Of a stretch of DNA of 22,903 nt, positions 1 to 6,878 are shown in pieces; the stretch's first letter is position 1, and each line of letters starts with the position of its first letter. A program made the position numbers and the translations under genes. The notes under the pieces were generated by a model. It was not told where the DNA came from and made no database searches. It saw only the letters and a program-made list of their open reading frames with translations. The DNA is taken from NCBI GenBank assembly GCA_934155265.1, contig CAKPGU010000021.1, positions 1 to 22,903 on the forward strand. Reading direction: 5' to 3'. This stretch comes from an uncultured Clostridia bacterium. GTDB taxonomy: Bacteria > Bacillota > Clostridia > TANB77 > CAG-508.

Positions 1-79
1 AAATTTAAAAAGTTTCAATTTTTTTGTTTTTATTGTATCATAATTTATATTATAAAAAAAGCAACCAATTATAAAAAAT

Positions 80-103
80 GGAAGAATCTTTTTTTAATCT
101 TCC
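80..103 (-). terminator. weak hairpin terminator (minus strand)
   Basis: GGAAGA and TCTTCC form a 6-base-pair stem around a 12-base A-rich loop, and on the minus strand the hairpin is followed by ATTTTTTATAA. It probably ended the surface-protein gene whose remnant lies just upstream on the same strand. The stem is short, so this is tentative. Confidence 0.4.
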
Positions 104-169
104 AGTTACCTTGCTTATTTTAAATTTAATGGAATTAAATTCATATTCTATAAAAATATTCTACTGGTA

Positions 170-343
170 TTACAACATTATTTTTTTTCTATTTTCGTCA
201 ACTACCTGTAATTCTGCACCCTCAATTTCATCTCCAGTTATTGATTTTTTTGAAAATACAAATATTGTTGTATCATTTGAGATATTTTCTTTATTTTCAT
301 ATACTTTTTCAAAATTATACAAACAGAAAAAGAGCGATATCAT
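170..343 (-). pseudogene. remnant of an isopeptide-forming (SpaA/VaFE-like) surface-protein domain
   Basis: A 57-codon minus-strand reading frame contains the segment SKKSITGDEIEGAELQVVDE. The pattern (K)K..ITG.EI.GA.L.V.D is typical of the first strands of SpaA/Cna-B-like and VaFE repeats in Gram-positive pilins and adhesins, where an early lysine forms the isopeptide bond. Only the start of one domain is present, and the frame stops soon after it. The nominal ATG lies inside the terminator of the gene to its right and has no ribosome site, so this is unlikely to be a translated gene. I read it as the leftover of a large cell-wall protein gene destroyed by deletion. The family assignment comes from motif recognition only. 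Confidence 0.5.
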
Positions 344-373
344 GAAGCAAATTCTTCAGTCATCACTCTTTTT
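327..373 (-). terminator. terminator of the small basic protein gene
   Basis: AAAAAGAGTGAT and ATCGCTCTTTTT (minus strand) pair over 12 positions with one G-U pair. A further TGAAG/CTTCA stem lies inside. The hairpin begins ten bases after the stop codon at 383 and ends in a U-rich tract. The wobble pair exists only in the minus-strand transcript, which fixes the direction. Confidence 0.75.
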
Positions 374-382
374 CTTTTCACA

Positions 383-757
383 CTATAAAATTATTATTGT
401 ATAGCAATAAAACATTTCTACTTTTGTTGGTATTAAAAAAGCTAATTTTTTCTCTGAACTACATGAATAAAATACTTTCCCACCTCTTTTTCGTGTTTTC
501 TTTATAAGATTATTAGTTCTTTTGGGAGATTTAGTCGCATTAATATTTATTTCTTTAAAACCTAGATCTCTCCAAAATGTTCCATACATGTTGATAGCCC
601 GATTATAATCTACTTGTCTAATTTGGGTTATAGTAAAACCTTTTCCATCTCTATGAAAGCATCTTATTTTTTTTAATAATTCATCTTGTTTTCCTGTTCG
701 AATAAGATTCTCTAAAGACTTTCTATACCTACAATATTTTTTACCACTTTTTTGCAT
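383..757 (-). CDS. small basic hypothetical protein
   Basis: The product is 124 residues long and rich in lysine and arginine, with no signal peptide and no membrane segment. The N-terminal part looks helical. Residues about 85-93 are very basic (KKTRKRGGK), followed by a short hydrophobic, Cys- and Tyr-containing tail. The charge would suit nucleic-acid binding, but I recognise no domain and no catalytic motif and assign no function. The start is well supported: AGAAAGGAG lies six bases before the ATG, a promoter sits at 801-829, and its own terminator follows. It is therefore probably a monocistronic unit rather than part of the PolC-like gene's transcript, although no terminator separates the two. 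Confidence 0.7.
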   Translation of the reverse strand: MQKSGKKYCRYRKSLENLIRTGKQDELLKKIRCFHRDGKGFTITQIRQVDYNRAINMYGTFWRDLGFKEININATKSPKRTNNLIKKTRKRGGKVFYSCSSEKKLAFLIPTKVEMFYCYTIIIL

Positions 758-800
758 AGTTGCTCCTTTCTAGTGTGAAAATTCATATAACTGCTATTTC

Positions 801-829
801 ATTATATCATTTTTTATGTAACTTGTATA
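801..829 (-). promoter_or_regulatory. sigma-A-like promoter for the gene at 383-757
   Basis: On the minus strand, TATACA (824-829) and TATAAT (801-806) are separated by 17 bases. The ribosome site follows about 30 bases downstream. Confidence 0.55.
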
Positions 830-853
830 TAGTTTTAATAAAATTGATTATTT

Positions 854-3800
854 TTATACTTTTTTATCATGGTTCGTTTTTTCTATATCTATATCTGTCA
901 TTCCTGCTAATTTTAGACCTTCATCTGTATAAAAATTTGGCATATTGTTTTTAAATTCAGTTTTATAAACATCATAAGCATGTATAAATAATTCAAGTTC
1001 TATTTTCCCTTTTACAAAACTACTTATATCTTTTAAAATTCTATCTCTGCCTGTTAGTTCTCCATTATAATATTCAAATGAATCATAATTCCATTTATGA
1101 TCTCTTACAAATTCAGTAGTATCATCATTTATAAATAAATATCCATATCCAATCATATCTGAAGAATCATAATTTCCATCAGCTAAATATCTTGCTAAAT
1201 TTTTTCTCCAGGTACATAAATATTCTAATACAAAAATATCATTACTCTCCCAATAAGAACACATTGTTGAATTATTAGATATTAGTATATCTCCCTTTTT
1301 GAATGGAGTTGGAATATTAAGAAAAATTTGATTTATATCTAAAAAGATTTTATTACTTTCCAAAATATCTACTAGTATAGCTTTTTTATTTTCTACATTA
1401 TAATCTGCAAAAATTTTTTCTTTTCGTTTATCAAAATATTTTTTAGTTATCCTAAAAGATATAGTATCATCATATTCTTTGATATATTCCATAATATTTT
1501 TAAATGCTTCTTTATATGTTTTAAAAGTATGCTCTATATCTCCACTATGCTCGTATTTTTGAGTAGATTTATTAAATTCTGTCCATGTATAAATACTATT
1601 TTCATCATCTTGTATTAGTTTTTTATTTAATATCTTAATTCTCTGAATTTCATCTTTTATCATTGTTTTAACACTGGAATAGTGTTTGCAATTTATTCTT
1701 TCTATAACCTCCATATCATGGTAATTTTTAATCAAATCATTATATTTAGCTATCTTTTCTTCTAAACTCATTCTTTGATTTCTATAAACTAAAACTGCTA
1801 GTTCTTCAGTATTAAATTTATGTTTTATACTTCTACAATAATCAGCTATAGCTCTTGAATTTATTAAATTATAGTCATCTTTTATTTCAGCTTTTTCCTT
1901 TAAAATTCCTCTATTAAACATTTCTAATATTAGCTCTAAATCTTTGATTTTATCATCATTAATATAGTCATAATCAAATTCTATATTATTATCATGTATC
2001 TCTTTTAAATCATATAACCTATTTAATTCTGTCATTACTGTTCTTTTACAATAATAATCATTTATATCTAAATCTGATTTAATTTTAAAATATGCCTTAT
2101 AAAATGCTTTAGGATAATGAACTTTATACCATGCAATTTTAAATGCATTAATTGTGTATCCTATTACATGAGATTTAGGAAACATATATTTTATTTTTTC
2201 TGCTGATTTTATATACCATTCCGGAATATTGTGTTCTTGTAATATGTTTTTATATTTATTCCACTTTTCATTTAATATTTTATATCTATCCATATTATTT
2301 TTGAATAAATTTTGAATTCTTGATGCATTTCCTTTTCTAACAAATTCAACTATATCAAAAGCAGTTGACTTTTCTATTCCATGTTTTATAAGATAATTGA
2401 ACATATCTTCTCTATTTGAAATTACCTCATCTACTTTTTTGTGTTCATTTTCAATTAAGGATGATGCATTATAAGTCCATGTTCCAGTACCATGTGAAAG
2501 TACTGATATACAAATTAAATCATTAAAATTTCTTGGTTTAGATTTTTCTATCATTTTCTTTACAAAAGTTGTTCCAAACTCTGGAACTCCAATTGTGCTA
2601 ATTGAATATGATGTATCGTTTGCATGTAGAAACATTTTTAATGTTTCTTTATCATCTAATTTAATAGTATTGGAATCAACATTTGTTTTCTTTTCTAATT
2701 CATATAACATTGTAAGATAATCACACCCTAGAATATCATATTTATATAATCCTGTATTCCAAATTGCGTGATAATCATTGTGTGTTTTAATATGATTTGT
2801 TTCTCCTATCTCAATTGGACAAATATCAGTTATTTCCGCATTATCAAGAACTATAAAAACTCCTCCAGGATGTTCTCCTGTACATTTTTTTACTCCCACT
2901 AGTTTGTTTACAATAGTATCTTTATCAGAGGTATCTGTTATTTTAAAAGTATTTACATATTCATCATATGCCTTTTCCACGGTTTTATTTGCCAAACTTT
3001 CGACTGTTCCTCCCCATATTATTCTATCTTTTCCGTATTTTCTTTGAAGATATACAAATATTTTTTCTTGAATTTTTTCTGAAAAATTCAAGTCGATATC
3101 GGGTTCTTTACAATAGTTTATTCCTGCAAAAAATTCAAAAGGCAGATTATATTTTAATGGGTTTATTTCCGTAATTCCTAATAAAAATGCAACAAATGAA
3201 TTTCCTACACTTCCCCTACTTCCAACTTTATAACCTAATTCATTTGAGTATTTAACCAACTCGCTAGATAATAGATATATACTATCAAAATTATTCTTTC
3301 TAATAGATTGTAATTCCAATTCTAATCTATCTTTAACCTCTTTAGACAATTGATTTCCATATATTTCTTTTGCTTTATCATAACATTTTTTTGCAATTAT
3401 TCTGTCTGCTAAATCAATTTTTAGATTTTCAATTTTATATGGTATTAAGTCTATTTTTTCAATTTTTTCTGCTATTTTTTTAGGATTATCTATTACTATT
3501 TCCTTTGCATTTTCAATATAATTAAAGCTATTTAATAACTCGTCAGCTGTTTGAAAATATTTGCTATCTCCATATTCGATGTTAGTGCTTTTCTTGTAAA
3601 AATTTAAAATCTCATTACATTTATAATCATCTTTATTTATAAAATAACATTCTGATGTTCCAATAAGTGTTTTATTATACTTTTTACATAGTTCATTAAT
3701 TTTAATAATCCTGTTTTTATCAAATGTTTCTGCAACAATACCAATGAAATCATAAAAATTTATAACATCATCAATCATATAACCATCAAGTCTTTGATAA

Positions 3801-4219
3801 ATTTCGCCTTCATCTCCTATTGATGCAAATAGTAAGCCATCCCTATATTTCACTAGGTCCTTTTTATATACGATAGGTATTCCATTAATAATATTTTTAT
3901 ATGCTTTTGATATTAATTTATATAGACTTTTAAGTCCTCTTTGTTCTTTAACATAAATATATATTGTATAAATGTTGTGCTCATTTTTTTCATTTTTAAA
4001 ATGTATTTCAGCACCATATATTACTTTAAAATCTTGATTATCAATGTTTGATTTTAAGTATTCATATGCTTCAAAAAAAGCCTGTGTGCTATCAACATCT
4101 GTTATAGCAATAGATTTATATCCTCTTTTTATAGCCTCTTCAATATATTCTTTTGCAGAATTTATTCCTTGTAATGTTGACATTTTAGTATGACAACATA
4201 GCTCTACTCTATTCTCCAT
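854..4219 (-). CDS. divergent PolC-like DNA polymerase III alpha protein with unknown C-terminal region
   Basis: The product has 1121 residues. Residues 1-265 resemble a PHP domain in PolC style, but without the roughly 170-residue 3'-5' exonuclease that interrupts this domain in PolC. Two metal-binding positions look lost: ELHLHT has become ELCCHT (6-11) and ITDH has become ITDV (39-42). The polymerase core (about 300-780) is clearly PolC-type: GSRGSVG (333-339), PDIDLNFS (373-380, Asp374 and Asp376), GEHPGG (448-453), YDILG (494-498, Asp495), LSHGTGTW (574-581) and KIKYMFPKSHVIGY (675-688). All three catalytic aspartates are present, so polymerase activity is plausible. From about residue 785 to the end I see no similarity to PolC, and the usual PolC C-terminus is absent. 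The start has GAGGAGG six bases upstream and a good promoter at 4277-4305. It is probably an accessory polymerase rather than the replicative one; that is inference. Confidence 0.85.
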   Translation of the reverse strand: MENRVELCCHTKMSTLQGINSAKEYIEEAIKRGYKSIAITDVDSTQAFFEAYEYLKSNIDNQDFKVIYGAEIHFKNEKNEHNIYTIYIYVKEQRGLKSLYKLISKAYKNIINGIPIVYKKDLVKYRDGLLFASIGDEGEIYQRLDGYMIDDVINFYDFIGIVAETFDKNRIIKINELCKKYNKTLIGTSECYFINKDDYKCNEILNFYKKSTNIEYGDSKYFQTADELLNSFNYIENAKEIVIDNPKKIAEKIEKIDLIPYKIENLKIDLADRIIAKKCYDKAKEIYGNQLSKEVKDRLELELQSIRKNNFDSIYLLSSELVKYSNELGYKVGSRGSVGNSFVAFLLGITEINPLKYNLPFEFFAGINYCKEPDIDLNFSEKIQEKIFVYLQRKYGKDRIIWGGTVESLANKTVEKAYDEYVNTFKITDTSDKDTIVNKLVGVKKCTGEHPGGVFIVLDNAEITDICPIEIGETNHIKTHNDYHAIWNTGLYKYDILGCDYLTMLYELEKKTNVDSNTIKLDDKETLKMFLHANDTSYSISTIGVPEFGTTFVKKMIEKSKPRNFNDLICISVLSHGTGTWTYNASSLIENEHKKVDEVISNREDMFNYLIKHGIEKSTAFDIVEFVRKGNASRIQNLFKNNMDRYKILNEKWNKYKNILQEHNIPEWYIKSAEKIKYMFPKSHVIGYTINAFKIAWYKVHYPKAFYKAYFKIKSDLDINDYYCKRTVMTELNRLYDLKEIHDNNIEFDYDYINDDKIKDLELILEMFNRGILKEKAEIKDDYNLINSRAIADYCRSIKHKFNTEELAVLVYRNQRMSLEEKIAKYNDLIKNYHDMEVIERINCKHYSSVKTMIKDEIQRIKILNKKLIQDDENSIYTWTEFNKSTQKYEHSGDIEHTFKTYKEAFKNIMEYIKEYDDTISFRITKKYFDKRKEKIFADYNVENKKAILVDILESNKIFLDINQIFLNIPTPFKKGDILISNNSTMCSYWESNDIFVLEYLCTWRKNLARYLADGNYDSSDMIGYGYLFINDDTTEFVRDHKWNYDSFEYYNGELTGRDRILKDISSFVKGKIELELFIHAYDVYKTEFKNNMPNFYTDEGLKLAGMTDIDIEKTNHDKKV

Positions 4220-4276
4220 CTTCTTCCTCCTCTCTTACTATAGTATTACCAATCCAATTATCATTTGTTTATAAAT

Positions 4277-4305
4277 ATTTTATCTTGTAAAAAAAATTTT
4301 TTCAA
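4277..4305 (-). promoter_or_regulatory. promoter of the PolC-like gene, with overlapping palindrome
   Basis: TTGAAA (4300-4305) and TAAAAT (4277-4282) are 17 bases apart on the minus strand. A perfect 10-base palindrome, CAACATGTTG (4303-4312), overlaps the -35 box and could be a repressor site. Confidence 0.6.
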
Positions 4306-4375
4306 CATGTTGGTCACAAAATGCTTGAATATATATATAATTCATTAAATCGATGCAATAAAATAATAAACTCTT

Positions 4376-4404
4376 TTGCAATATTTAATGTATTATGTTA
4401 TAAT
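4376..4404 (+). promoter_or_regulatory. promoter of the MgtC-like gene
   Basis: TTGCAA (4376-4381) and TATAAT (4399-4404) have a 17-base spacer. Only 31 bases separate the -10 box from the start codon, so there is no room for a magnesium riboswitch leader of the kind found upstream of some mgt genes. Confidence 0.75.
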
Positions 4405-4435
4405 TTTATTTGGATTTTTTTGAAAGGAGATACAT

Positions 4436-5122
4436 ATGGATAATATATTAGATTTTTTAAATTCTTTTGGATTTCAAGCAATTATAAAGTTAGTATTAGG
4501 ATTTATGTTAGCTGGAATTATAGGTCTAGAAAGATCTTCATGGAGTAAACCAGCAGGATTTAGAACACATGCACTTGTTGGTATAAGTTCTGTTTTAATT
4601 ATGTTATGTGGTGAATACATGTCACGAACTTATGATATTGACCCTTCAAGGATTCCTGCTCAATTGTTATCAGGAATTGGTTTTATTGGTGCTGGTACAA
4701 TTTTGCGAGATGGATTTAATGTAAAAGGTCTTACAACTGCAGCTGGTCTTTTAGCTGTCACATGTATTGGACTAAGTATTGGAGCAGGATTTTATTTAGG
4801 TGGAATTGTTACAACTCTTATTGTTTATGTAATACTTTCTTACTCGTATAAGTTTTCTGATAAATTAGATCATTTCGATTTATTAAATTTACAAATTAAA
4901 ATTTCTAAAAATTCTGATGAAGCTTTGAAAAAGTTAGAAAAAATACTAAGTAATTCTAATATTGAAATTAAACAAATGAAGAAACTAGAAGATTTAGATA
5001 ATAATGAAGATTCAACTATTTTAAACATTGTTGGACATTATAATAAAAAAGGATTTAATAAGAATTTACTATTAAAAAATATTTCTTTAATAGAAAATGT
5101 TTCTGAAATTATTGAAGAATAA
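4436..5122 (+). CDS. MgtC/SapB family membrane protein
   Basis: The protein has 228 residues, the usual length for this family. The hydrophobic N-terminal half (about 12-140) has four or five membrane segments and carries the family signatures: AGIIGLERSSWSKPAGFRTH (26-45) and LSGIGFIGAGTILRDG followed by VKGLTTAAGLLAV. The C-terminal part (about 150-228) is soluble and matches the cytoplasmic ACT-like half of MgtC proteins. MgtC of pathogens helps cells cope with low magnesium and modulates the F-type ATPase; in commensal Firmicutes the role is unclear. AAAGGAG lies seven bases before the ATG. It is the only plus-strand gene here and is transcribed alone from its own promoter, ending in a terminator shared with the convergent tcdA. 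Confidence 0.92.
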   Translation: MDNILDFLNSFGFQAIIKLVLGFMLAGIIGLERSSWSKPAGFRTHALVGISSVLIMLCGEYMSRTYDIDPSRIPAQLLSGIGFIGAGTILRDGFNVKGLTTAAGLLAVTCIGLSIGAGFYLGGIVTTLIVYVILSYSYKFSDKLDHFDLLNLQIKISKNSDEALKKLEKILSNSNIEIKQMKKLEDLDNNEDSTILNIVGHYNKKGFNKNLLLKNISLIENVSEIIEE

Positions 5123-5127
5123 TAAAT

Positions 5128-5174
5128 AAAAAAGTATATCAACACACCTTTTTAAATGTTTGATATACTTTTTT
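5128..5174. terminator. bidirectional terminator between the mgtC-like gene and tcdA
   Basis: AAAAAAGTATATCAA (5128-5142) and TTGATATACTTTTTT (5160-5174) form a perfect 15-base-pair stem. A-runs and T-runs on both sides let it serve both convergent genes. Confidence 0.9.
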
Positions 5175-5182
5175 GTTTTAAG

Positions 5183-5938
5183 CTATTTTGCTATAATCTC
5201 TCTAACTACTTCTCCTGCAATCATTAAACCTGCCACTGATGGCACAAATGAAATACTTCCTGGAACTTGATTTCTTATTGTACATTTTCTCTTAGTTCCT
5301 GGAGGACAAATGCAATTTGTTTTACAACTGCTATTACTATATTGATCAATTTTTATAGGTTCTTCTTTTGAATATATAACTTTTAAATTTTTAATATTTC
5401 TCTTTCTTAATTCTTTTCTCATAGCTTTTGCTAATGGACATACACTTGTTTTATATATATCTGTAATTTCAAATCTTGAAGGATCAAGTTTATTTCCTGT
5501 TCCCATTGCTGAAATTACAGGAATATTTTTATCTTTGCATTGAGTTATTATTTCTAGTTTTGCAGTTACTGTATCTACACAATCTATAACATAAGATAAA
5601 TCTTTTGTAATAATATTTGTTTCTGAACCAGGCATAAAAAATTCTTGATGTGTTTCTACATTACAATCTGGGTTTATTTCTAATATTCTTTCTTTCATTA
5701 CATCAACTTTATATTTTCCAATTGTTTTTCTAGTAGCAATTATTTGTCTATTCAAATTAGTAAGGCATATTTTATCATCATCTATAAGAACAAAGTTTTT
5801 CACTCCTGCTCTAACTAAACCTTCTACTACAAATGATCCTACTCCTCCAAGTCCAAATATCGCTATTTTTACATCTTGTAATTTTTCTATTCCTTCTTTT
5901 TTTATTAATAATTCTGTTCTTGAAAATTGATTTAACAT
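5183..5938 (-). CDS. tcdA: tRNA threonylcarbamoyladenosine dehydratase (TcdA/CsdL, ThiF-like)
   Basis: This cytosolic E1-like enzyme uses ATP to cyclise t6A37 of tRNA to ct6A. Numbered from the chosen start (251 residues): the typical opening LNQFSRTELL (2-11), the nucleotide-binding loop GLGGVG (29-34), DDDKICLTNLNRQ (53-65), the DCVD metal/ATP site (119-122), and the C-terminal PGSISFVPSVAGL (226-238). A cluster of four cysteines (205, 209, 211, 219, with CICPPGT) is an insertion I associate with clostridial members. An in-frame ATG eight codons upstream exists, but AAGGAG lies seven bases before the ATG at 5938, so I start there. A perfect-consensus promoter precedes it; the gene is probably well expressed and monocistronic, with possible read-through from the peptidase gene. 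Confidence 0.92.
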   Translation of the reverse strand: MLNQFSRTELLIKKEGIEKLQDVKIAIFGLGGVGSFVVEGLVRAGVKNFVLIDDDKICLTNLNRQIIATRKTIGKYKVDVMKERILEINPDCNVETHQEFFMPGSETNIITKDLSYVIDCVDTVTAKLEIITQCKDKNIPVISAMGTGNKLDPSRFEITDIYKTSVCPLAKAMRKELRKRNIKNLKVIYSKEEPIKIDQYSNSSCKTNCICPPGTKRKCTIRNQVPGSISFVPSVAGLMIAGEVVREIIAK

Positions 5939-5976
5939 TTTAGTTCTCCTTAAATAATTCATAATTTCAATTCAAT

Positions 5977-6005
5977 ATTATATACCCTACTGCTTGCATT
6001 GTCAA
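5977..6005 (-). promoter_or_regulatory. perfect-consensus promoter of tcdA
   Basis: TTGACA (6000-6005), a 17-base spacer and TATAAT (5977-5982) match the sigma-A consensus at all twelve positions. The promoter lies immediately after the stop codon of the upstream peptidase gene. Confidence 0.85.
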
Positions 6006-6014
6006 TTGTTCCAG

Positions 6015-6689
6015 CTATTTATAATTCTTATTTATCATATATCCTTCTTTCCCATTTGTTCTGATACGCACTTTATCCCAAGTATATCCATCAGATTGAG
6101 AAACAGCAGAATTTAAGACGTATAAAGTTGTATTAGCTAAATATAATGTTGCTTTAGCTTTTGTATTAGGTTCACTCCTTAAATTAGTATTTCTCGCTAA
6201 AGTTTTGAAAACTTTTGTTTGCGTTGGTGTTTGCACTATATTTATTTGATAATTGTTACTATTATATCTTCCAACTTTATTTGGTATTCCCATATAACTT
6301 GCTGGGTTTAGTTTACTTATTGCTACTCCTTTATTAAATCTTCTAATTTCAACATGTGTATGAGGTCCTGTAGCATTGCCTGTACTTCCCATTAATCCTA
6401 CAACAGTTGTATATGATACCCTTTGCCCTATTCTAACATAAATCTTGTCTAAATGAGCTAAATAAATTCTATTTTCTGTACTATCTTCTTTTATTCTTAC
6501 ATAATTTCCAAATCCACCTTTATCATATCCAGCACGTTCAACGACTCCATTACATATTGAATATACTTTTTTATTTGTAATTCCTACTAAATCTATTCCT
6601 TGATGACGTCCAGATTTCCAAGCTATTCCGCTTCTACCATATTCACATGTTACCTTAAAATCTCCTGTAAAACAAATCTTGGTTGCCAT
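6015..6689 (-). CDS. M23 peptidase with C-terminal SH3b domain, no signal peptide (endolysin-like)
   Basis: The product has 224 residues. The LytM/M23 zinc site is complete: His29 and Asp33 in HQGID, His79 in LAHLD, and His110/His112 in GPHTHVE. Residues about 165-224 form a bacterial SH3 domain (LRSEPNTKAKATLYL and a later WDKVRI...GYM), which usually binds cell-wall peptides. Peptidoglycan cross-bridges or stem peptides are the expected substrate. There is no signal peptide or membrane segment. That is usual for phage endolysins released by a holin and unusual for housekeeping wall hydrolases, but no phage gene is nearby. Its ATG overlaps the stop of the preceding 32-codon ORF (TAATG), so translation is probably coupled. 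No terminator separates it from tcdA. Confidence 0.88.
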   Translation of the reverse strand: MATKICFTGDFKVTCEYGRSGIAWKSGRHQGIDLVGITNKKVYSICNGVVERAGYDKGGFGNYVRIKEDSTENRIYLAHLDKIYVRIGQRVSYTTVVGLMGSTGNATGPHTHVEIRRFNKGVAISKLNPASYMGIPNKVGRYNSNNYQINIVQTPTQTKVFKTLARNTNLRSEPNTKAKATLYLANTTLYVLNSAVSQSDGYTWDKVRIRTNGKEGYMINKNYK

Positions 6690-6787
6690 TATTTATCAAC
6701 CCCTTCCATTTCCAATATATCGTCTATACTTTCATCTGTATATTCAACTAATTCAGTATTTTCAATTAATATTTCTTCTTCATTCAT
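6689..6787 (-). CDS. 32-residue acidic small protein, translationally coupled to the M23 peptidase
   Basis: Reading MNEEEILIENTELVEYTDES and on to the stop, this small ORF is strongly acidic, with 12 Glu or Asp and one Lys, and has no hydrophobic stretch, so it is not a holin. A strong ribosome site, GGGGGAG, lies six bases before its ATG. The downstream peptidase has no separate good ribosome site and its ATG overlaps this stop. It may be a real small protein or a leader peptide that sets peptidase translation. A TATAAT at 6809-6814 provides a -10 box; no convincing -35 is visible. Confidence 0.6.
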   Translation of the reverse strand: MNEEEILIENTELVEYTDESIDDILEMEGVDK

Positions 6788-6848
6788 GATGCACTCCCCC
6801 TTATTTTCATTATATTCAATACAAGATATTTTAGTGTATATACATAAA

Positions 6849-6870
6849 AAGAGAGCATATTCGCTCTCTT
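6849..6870 (-). terminator. terminator of the RND transporter gene
   Basis: AAGAGAGC and GCTCTCTT pair perfectly over eight bases around a six-base loop and continue into a U-run on the minus strand, just after the stop codon at 6879. This separates the transporter from the peptidase unit. Confidence 0.85.
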
Positions 6871-6878
6871 CTTATATT

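Noticed and set aside
78..404. Plus-strand open frame of 108 codons
   Set aside because: It has no ribosome site, is Phe/Ile-rich without a sensible fold, and lies opposite the surface-protein remnant and a terminator.
4405..4435. Possible magnesium riboswitch before the MgtC-like gene
   Set aside because: The promoter leaves a leader of only about 25 bases, which is too short.
5939..5962. Upstream ATG of tcdA
   Set aside because: The good Shine-Dalgarno sequence falls between this ATG and the next; only the ATG at 5938 is correctly spaced, and the protein then starts like other TcdA proteins.
6015..6787. Prophage remnant
   Set aside because: No integrase, tail, capsid or holin gene lies near; a single endolysin-like gene is not enough to call a prophage.
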